Shown: piece after piece, positions 58,987-64,000 of the stretch
Layout: every line of letters begins with the position of its first letter
Position numbering within the stretch: the first letter of the stretch is position 1
From: Pycnococcus provasolii
Lineage: Eukaryota; Chlorophyta; Pseudoscourfieldiophyceae; Pseudoscourfieldiales
NCBI GenBank assembly: GCA_049487715.1
Contig: CP150574.1
Span: forward strand, 496,001 to 560,000
Length of the DNA stretch: 64,000 bases
Reading direction: 5' to 3'
Position numbers and translations under genes: made by a program
Notes under the pieces: generated by a model
Database searches by the model: none
Told to the model about the DNA's origin: nothing
What the model saw: only the letters and a program-made list of their open reading frames with translations

Positions 58987-61624
58987 ATGACGGCAGTCAC
59001 ACAGATTGACAACGCAGGCAGCGACGGCACCGGTGGGACAGCAGCTGAAGACTCACACATCCAAGAGAAGCTTGACGCCATCACGGAGAGGACAGACGTC
59101 TTCGACGTAGTCCGCATCGCTAGGAGGGATCCGAAGGGGTACAGCAACTTCACCCTGAAGTGCTCGCTTTGCGACAAGGAGTTTAGCGGCAACAGAAAGA
59201 AAGCGCAATGCCATCTTGCGTGCCAAAAGCACGGCGGAGTTTCAGTGAGTGGATGCCCGGCCACCTCTTCGTCGGAAAGAGTCAAGGAGATTTTCTGGAA
59301 TCAGATTCTTGAAAAAGCAAAAGGCAGAGGCGCGGATCAAGTCGCTGGTAGCAAACGTCGCTATGATGGCGCACTAGGCAAAGGCAGTCAACAACGCCGG
59401 ATCAAAGAACTAGAAAACAAACTGTCTGCAACGACATCGCTCGTGTCGATGCTCGCAGGCGCGCACAAAGGAATGGGTGCTAGCGCGGCAGGTGCGGGTG
59501 CTAGCGCGGCAGGTGCGGGTGCTACCGAGGCGATCGACGCACGTCCGCCTGAGCGTGATGCCGCGGCGGTCGTAGTGTCACGGCAAGGAGCTATTAGAAA
59601 GACAGTTGCCGAGCTCGAGCGTCGAGACGACGCTCAACACGAAGACGGTTTGCCGGACGTTGTTCCAGGTTGTAGTAAACCGCTCGTGCAGTTTGTCGAT
59701 GATAATTACAAACCTGCCCTGGACGATGTACGTCAAAAGTGCCTTAATTTTGCTGTTGATTTGCTTTTCGAAGTTGGAACTAACATACAGTACATCTTTC
59801 TAGGCCCTTATGGAGTACTTCGCAAATGGTGGGGAGGTGTGCCCGAACCAAGCTTCTGGCTTCCCACTTCGTAACGTCCTCCGAAAGGCGGGATTTGCTG
59901 GCAGGTTCTCTGACCGTCACGCATTTGGACCTGGCGGAGCCGTCTATGAAAGAAAGCTAAAATGGGCTAACGAGGTGCTCGCGGTGCCCCTCGCGAATGC
60001 GGTACGCACAGGAGGAACACTCACGGAGGATGGTGCGAAGAACCAGAAAAGGGCAGGACAGAATACCACCTTCGTCACGCCAGAGGCGTGTATTTTCGTT
60101 AGATCTCATGACATCACAGGGGACCACAAGAGCCAAGCATACCTTACCACTCATTTGATTGATAGTGTGGAACAAATAGGGCCCCGCTTGGTGTTCATGG
60201 TGTGCACAGATGGACTCAAATCACAACTGAATGCCGCAAAAAAGGTGGCACAAAAATATCACTGGATCTTCCATCAAAGGTGTGCTACACATGGTTGCAA
60301 TCTCTTGTTATTCGACTTGGCTCAATACTTCATGGTGGACATCAAATTGTGCCTTGCCATAGCGTCATTTATTCTTAATCACGACGAAATTTACGGCGCT
60401 TTTCTCGAGCTTGGGCTCCCACTGGTAAAACAAGAGGTGGACACGAGGTTCGCCTCAACAACAGTTGCCGTGGAATCAATAGTCTTAGTGTGGGAGGACC
60501 TACCATCGTTTTTTCTCTCACGGAAAGTACAAGATTATTTACCGCGCTCTGATAAGAATTATTTCTCAAATCGTGGAAGAAATGCGACAGGGCCGCCGAA
60601 TCCGCCATCAGCGAAGGTGAAATTCTTCGTCGACGAGCTGGGGAATGTGAAGCGTAAATCGCGTGCCAACGCGTTTCTTGATGTCAGCTTTCCGTTCCGC
60701 GAATTCTTACGCGTAACCGACTCGGACTTGCCACACCTCCACATGGTGTCGAAGTCGTTTGATGCCTCTGTCATGAGATCGCTCGAAGCTGCGGGAGAGC
60801 ACCTGCAAAACCGCGAAGATCACCTGGTCGGGCTTGTGGCGCACATCAACACATGTGTAGACAAGCGGCGACCCGACTGCGTGTCACCAATGGCCCTAGC
60901 TGCTTCCGCCGTGAATCCAAAATACATATACGCTGACGATCGGTATCTGCCTGACGGTGCGCAAGAAGCACTGCAGGAGGTTATTTCGAAGTACTTCGGC
61001 GATGATGAGGACAGAGCGAATAAGGCGCGTCGCGAATATATAGAGCTATCAGAGCTGCAAGCGAACACCTGGTTCGGAAAGCTTGTGGGAACGAAGCGCG
61101 TCGCGAAAAGCTTTGTCGACAGTCTCGATGAGCATTCCGTGCAGTTGTTTTACGCTCAGGCGGACAGTAGTGGCAAGAAATGCATATCTGAAGTGGCGAG
61201 AAAGTTGTGTTCACAAGTTAGTGGTCAAGGCTCTTCAGAGAGGGCAAATAAGGACGTGACGAGGACGAGGACGAAAGGCAGAAACAGGCAGTCTGCAGAA
61301 ACTACGGACGGTCTGCTCAAAATAAAATCAGCCGCGATGTACCAGCACAGAACGGCAAGCGCAGAGAAAGACCAACAAAGCAAGCATCGCACCTTTGTTG
61401 AAGCACTCGCAGAACAGTTCTCGTACGTGCGCGAAGAACACGCGCGCTTCGTCGCCGCGCAGGAGGAGCGCGAGGCTGCAAACCGTCTCACCGCCGCCGA
61501 CGAGCAGAGCGACGACGATGACGACGAAAACCCTAGCACTGACGCCACCAACGAGGATGCCGACGAGCACTGCGCTATGCACGAGTTTCACAGTGAAATG
61601 CTTAGTGTCCTCGATGACGTTTGA
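58987..61624 (+). CDS. hAT transposase with BED-type zinc finger (DUF659-like)
   Basis: Two exons, 58987-59727 and 59804-61624, with a 76-nt intron (GTACGT donor, ACTAAC branch, TCTAG acceptor), giving 853 residues. ATG 58987 follows the subterminal repeats. Order: BED-like finger (LKCSLCDKEFSGNRKKAQCH onward); coiled helix; Gly/Ala/Ser linker with a GASAAGAGASAAGAGA repeat; catalytic region with TEDGAKNQK (first Asp) and MVCTDGLKSQLNAAKK (second Asp); the CxxH block RCATHGCNLLLFDLA; and a C-terminal RNR box (TKGRNRQSAETTDGLL) with an acidic tail. It cuts and pastes the element by the DDE-type mechanism. The third acidic residue is not certain by eye. No stop or frameshift is seen. Confidence 0.92.
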
Positions 61625-61781
61625 GAGAGTCTGCAGTAGGAAGGAGCAACAGGCGGCATCGTTCAGTTAGAGCTGTGGCGGCCATAGCACGAATGGTGCG
61701 CGAATGAGAAACGAATGGAAAAGAATGGGTACAGAATGTAAACGAATGGGGGGCACCGTTAGGACCGAATCGAATCGGGTA

Positions 61782-61802
61782 AAAACGAATGGACCATCCT
61801 AG
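61782..61802 (-). repeat. right terminal inverted repeat of the hAT element
   Basis: 21 bp, perfect inverse of 58844-58864. Confidence 0.95.
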
Positions 61803-61810
61803 CCTGAGAT
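61803..61810. repeat. 8-bp target-site duplication, right (CCTGAGAT)
   Basis: Identical to 58836-58843; only two copies flank the element. Confidence 0.95.
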
Positions 61811-61933
61811 ATGTAGGGTAGATCATTCCTGATTCCGTGGTACCGTAGTGATTTCGCCGATTCCGACGGCAGATCTAGAAGAAGAATATAGATAAATCTC
61901 GTGCTGCTGCTGTTGTTGTTCAGTTAGTTGTCG

Positions 61934-63619
61934 ATGATAACGAAGGTTTGTGCTCACGAGTCTAAGAAGAGCGCGCTCAGCGGCTGTGGTGATGGTGGTC
62001 ACTTGCGTCGTCACTTCGGAAGAGGAGGCTCAGGAACTCGTGGTGTTGTTGTGCCAACCCTCGTCGCGCGGCGATCAAAATACGACGACGCATCATCGGC
62101 GTCGTCGTCGAGGCGGGCGGCGGCGTGGATCTCGTCGCGTTGGCGACGGCAGTCCGCCTATGTGCAGGAGGATGCGGGCGGGCGGGGGCTATGGAGCGGC
62201 TTCTTCTCTGACAATCATCATCATCATGCGGAGAACAACAACAAAACGACGCGCAGCATCGGGGAAGCGAGCGACGACGTAGAAGCTGTAGATCTCGTGT
62301 TGAAGGCTATGCGTGCTCACGAGAAAAACGCCCATGTGCAGGCGGAGGCGTGCGGTGCACTTACGAGTTTGTGTCGCAATCACGCGGATAATCAAACACG
62401 CATCAGCGAGGCGGGCGGCGTGGAGCTCGTGTTGTTGGCAATGCGTGCTCACGAGACGAGCGCGCACGTGCAGGAGCATGCGTGCGGAACACTTTGGAAC
62501 TTGTGTCACAACAATCACGCGGCGAACAAAACGCGGATCGGAGAATCGCGTGAGGCGAACGGCGTGGCTGTCGTGCTGTCGGCCATGCGTGCTCACGCGA
62601 CATGCACGGGTGTACAGGAGCAGGCGTGCGCAGCACTTCAGAACTTGTGTGCGAATCACGAGGCGAACGCACGACGCATCGTCGAGGCGGCGGGGCTGAC
62701 TGGCGGCGTGGATGTCGTCTTATCGGCAATGCTTGCTCACGAGACGAGTGCGGGCGTGCAGGGTCATGCATGCGCGGTACTTCGCAACTTGTCTGCCAAT
62801 CACGCGGAGAACAACAAAACGTGTAATCCACGCATCGTTGAGGCGGGCGGCGTGGATCTCTTGTTGGCGGCGATGAATACTCACAAGACAAACGCCTATG
62901 TGCAAGAGGAGGCATGCGGAGCACTTCGGAACCTTTCTGCCAATCACGCGGAGAACAAAACACGGATCGGCGAGAAGGGCGGCGTGGCTCTGGTCTTGTC
63001 GGCGATGTGTGCTCACGTGACGAGCGCGGGCGTGCAGGAGCAGGCGTGTGGGGCACTTCAGAACTTGTGTGCGAATCACGAAGCGAACGCACGACGTATC
63101 GTCAAGATGGGGGGCGTGGATGTCGTCTTATCGGCAATGCGTGCTTACGAGACGAGTGCGGGCATGCAGGGGCATGCATGCGCGGTAATTGGGAACCTGT
63201 CTGCCAATAACGCGGAGAACAAATCACGGATCGGCGAGGCGGGCGGCGTGCCTACCGTGTTGGCGGCGATGCGTGCTCACGCGACGAGCGCGGGCGTGCA
63301 GGGGAATGCGTGCTCCGCACTTCGGAACCTATCTCACAATCACGCGGAGAACAAAACACGGATCGGCGAGGCGGGCGGCGTGCCTACCGTGTTGTCGGCG
63401 ATGCGTGCTCACGCGACGAGCGCGCGCGTGCAGGAGTACGCGTGCGGGGCACTTTGGAACCTATCTGCCAATCACGCGGATAATCAAGCACGGATCGTCG
63501 AGGCGGGCGGCGTGGCTGCCGTGTTGTCGGCGATGCGTGCTCACGAGACGAACGAGGATGTGCAGGGGCGGGCGTGCGGAGCACTTTGGAGCCTGTCCAA
63601 GCGTGCGCAGCATTTTTAA
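61934..63619 (+). CDS. armadillo (ARM)-repeat protein
   Basis: 561 residues from ATG 61934; the start of the ordered region is ~residue 115. Ten ARM-like units of 42-48 residues follow the pattern GVxxVLSAMRAHETSAGVQ then EHACGALRNLSANHAENKT and RIGEAG. Such superhelices bind proteins. Units 3-4 and 6-7 are paired near copies, a sign of segmental duplication. The unit at ~62110-62270 is damaged: its first half reads correctly in another frame and its second half in the gene's frame, so the N-terminal ~110 residues may be frame-shifted or contain a missed intron. Unit DNA is very similar, implying recent duplication or gene conversion. TGTAA at 63628-63632. Confidence 0.85.
   Translation: MITKVCAHESKKSALSGCGDGGHLRRHFGRGGSGTRGVVVPTLVARRSKYDDASSASSSRRAAAWISSRWRRQSAYVQEDAGGRGLWSGFFSDNHHHHAENNNKTTRSIGEASDDVEAVDLVLKAMRAHEKNAHVQAEACGALTSLCRNHADNQTRISEAGGVELVLLAMRAHETSAHVQEHACGTLWNLCHNNHAANKTRIGESREANGVAVVLSAMRAHATCTGVQEQACAALQNLCANHEANARRIVEAAGLTGGVDVVLSAMLAHETSAGVQGHACAVLRNLSANHAENNKTCNPRIVEAGGVDLLLAAMNTHKTNAYVQEEACGALRNLSANHAENKTRIGEKGGVALVLSAMCAHVTSAGVQEQACGALQNLCANHEANARRIVKMGGVDVVLSAMRAYETSAGMQGHACAVIGNLSANNAENKSRIGEAGGVPTVLAAMRAHATSAGVQGNACSALRNLSHNHAENKTRIGEAGGVPTVLSAMRAHATSARVQEYACGALWNLSANHADNQARIVEAGGVAAVLSAMRAHETNEDVQGRACGALWSLSKRAQHF
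62285..63610 (+). repeat. ~126-bp coding tandem repeat array (ten ARM units)
   Basis: Units share runs such as GGCGATGCGTGCTCACG and AATCACGCGGAGAACAAAAC. Period is 126 bp, with four units lengthened by 6-12 bp. Confidence 0.9.
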
Positions 63620-63739
63620 GCTTGTTGTGTAAACACGTTTTGTTTCAAACAAATGGCGATGGTGGTGGTGGTGGTGGTGGTGGGGAAGTAGTTAAGGATT
63701 GTACATTCGATTGCCAATTGCCATTTTACAGTACAAAAT

Positions 63740-64000
63740 CTACTTGTAGTATTTCGTCATTTCGTCCGTTGCTTCGAGGAGCTCGTTGCGAATCGCGGGA
63801 TCGTACATCGAGTGCGCGGCTCCTGCAATCACCCGCACATCGCTCTCCGGCCAAGCTTCGGCAAGGCTGTAAGCGTTTCGGACGGGACACACGAAGTCAT
63901 TGCGTCCGTGAATGGCAATCACCGGGATTTCCTCGCGCATTTGATCCGTGATGCGATCGAGCAGCGGATGGTCGCGCACAAAACCATCGCACGCCACATA
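63740..64000 (-). CDS. C-terminal part of a proline-iminopeptidase-like alpha/beta hydrolase (cut by window edge)
   Basis: The frame is open from the right edge to a stop at 63740; only the last ~86 residues are seen. The end of the alpha/beta hydrolase fold is clear: IPVIAIHGRNDFVCPVRNAY carries the acid residue (Asp in GRND) and IAGAAHSMYDP carries the catalytic His. The GRxDxxCP and WPES pattern matches proline iminopeptidase (S33), which removes N-terminal proline. The nucleophile serine lies outside the window. Minus-strand TGTAA at 63726-63730. Confidence 0.8.
   Translation of the reverse strand, partial: YVACDGFVRDHPLLDRITDQMREEIPVIAIHGRNDFVCPVRNAYSLAEAWPESDVRVIAGAAHSMYDPAIRNELLEATDEMTKYYK

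Larger units (their letters stand above)
58844..61802 (+). mobile_element. complete hAT DNA transposon (2959 bp)
   Basis: Both ends carry a perfect 21-bp terminal inverted repeat (58844-58864 and 61782-61802) that begins CTAGGATGGTCC. The element is flanked by a perfect 8-bp duplication CCTGAGAT, the length made by hAT transposases. Inside is one transposase gene with an open frame after removal of one intron. Subterminal zones contain repeated CGAATCGG/CGAATGG motifs on both sides (58910-58960; 61690-61795), as expected for transposase-binding sites. Identical ends, identical target duplication and an undamaged gene point to a recent insertion. It sits between the divergent Cys-rich and armadillo genes. 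Confidence 0.95.

Noticed and set aside
59773-59803. 31-nt intron in the hAT transposase using a nearer GT
   Set aside because: The GTACGT donor at 59728 gives a 76-nt intron, also frame-restoring, matching the size and donor of other introns here.
1-64000. tRNA, rRNA and CRISPR arrays
   Set aside because: No cloverleaf with T-loop consensus, no rRNA sequence and no spaced repeats were seen; the repeats present are microsatellites, coding repeats or transposon parts.

Overview
This window looks like nuclear DNA of a unicellular green alga, probably of prasinophyte grade; the exact organism is not determined. The strongest clue is a chloroplast-division ARC6 gene, a family limited to cyanobacteria and the green/plastid lineage. 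Supporting clues are GC-rich coding sequence, long mostly intronless genes, short GT..CTAAC..AG introns (75-119 nt), a TGTAA motif after many stop codons (the chlorophyte poly(A) signal) and a CAMTA transcription factor. Short TTAGGG-type tracts lie inside the chromosome, near gene starts.

Layout. 1-565: 3' end of an unknown gene. 1.4-4.1 kb: ARC6 (-). 4.1-5.0 kb: G-rich satellite, a dispersed repeat and a hAT relic. 5.0-9.1 kb: two unknown genes, tail to tail. 9.1-11.7 kb: a transposon graveyard with repeats and a Copia reverse-transcriptase fragment. 11.7-14.0 kb: membrane-anchored sialidase-like protein (-). 15.1-17.9 kb: SANBR/KIAA1841-like BTB protein. 18.0-21.7 kb: leucine-rich-repeat/coiled-coil protein (-). 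22.7-25.5 kb: octapeptide-repeat protein. 25.9-27.5 kb: a small Cys-containing unknown and a low-molecular-weight phosphatase (both -). 28.5-33.5 kb: CAMTA. 33.6-38.4 kb: fasciclin/LamG-like surface protein (-). 38.5-43.2 kb: unknown protein, CCDC90/FMP32-type mitochondrial protein, METTL21-type methyltransferase and ROMO1/Mgr2. 43.5-45.9 kb: GT29 sialyltransferase (-). 47.3-48.9 kb: voltage-gated K+ channel. 49.0-51.9 kb: TRM10-like methyltransferase and a secreted unknown (-). 53.2-57.8 kb: an unknown and a Dispatched-like RND membrane protein. 58.1-58.6 kb: Cys-rich basic protein (-). 58.8-61.8 kb: an apparently complete hAT transposon. 61.9-63.6 kb: armadillo-repeat protein. 63.7-64.0 kb: C-terminal part of a proline-iminopeptidase-like hydrolase (-).

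The genes are independent eukaryotic units, not operons. Themes are the cell surface and secretion (sialidase, GT29, fasciclin, Dispatched, secreted unknowns), mitochondrial membrane proteins (ROMO1, CCDC90) and Ca2+/K+ signalling (CAMTA, Kv channel). The sialidase-like and sialyltransferase-like genes lie about 30 kb apart and could act on related acidic sugars. The most striking mobile feature is the hAT element, with perfect terminal inverted repeats, an 8-bp target duplication and an open transposase. The least explained coding sequence is the octapeptide-repeat protein at 22.7-25.5 kb.
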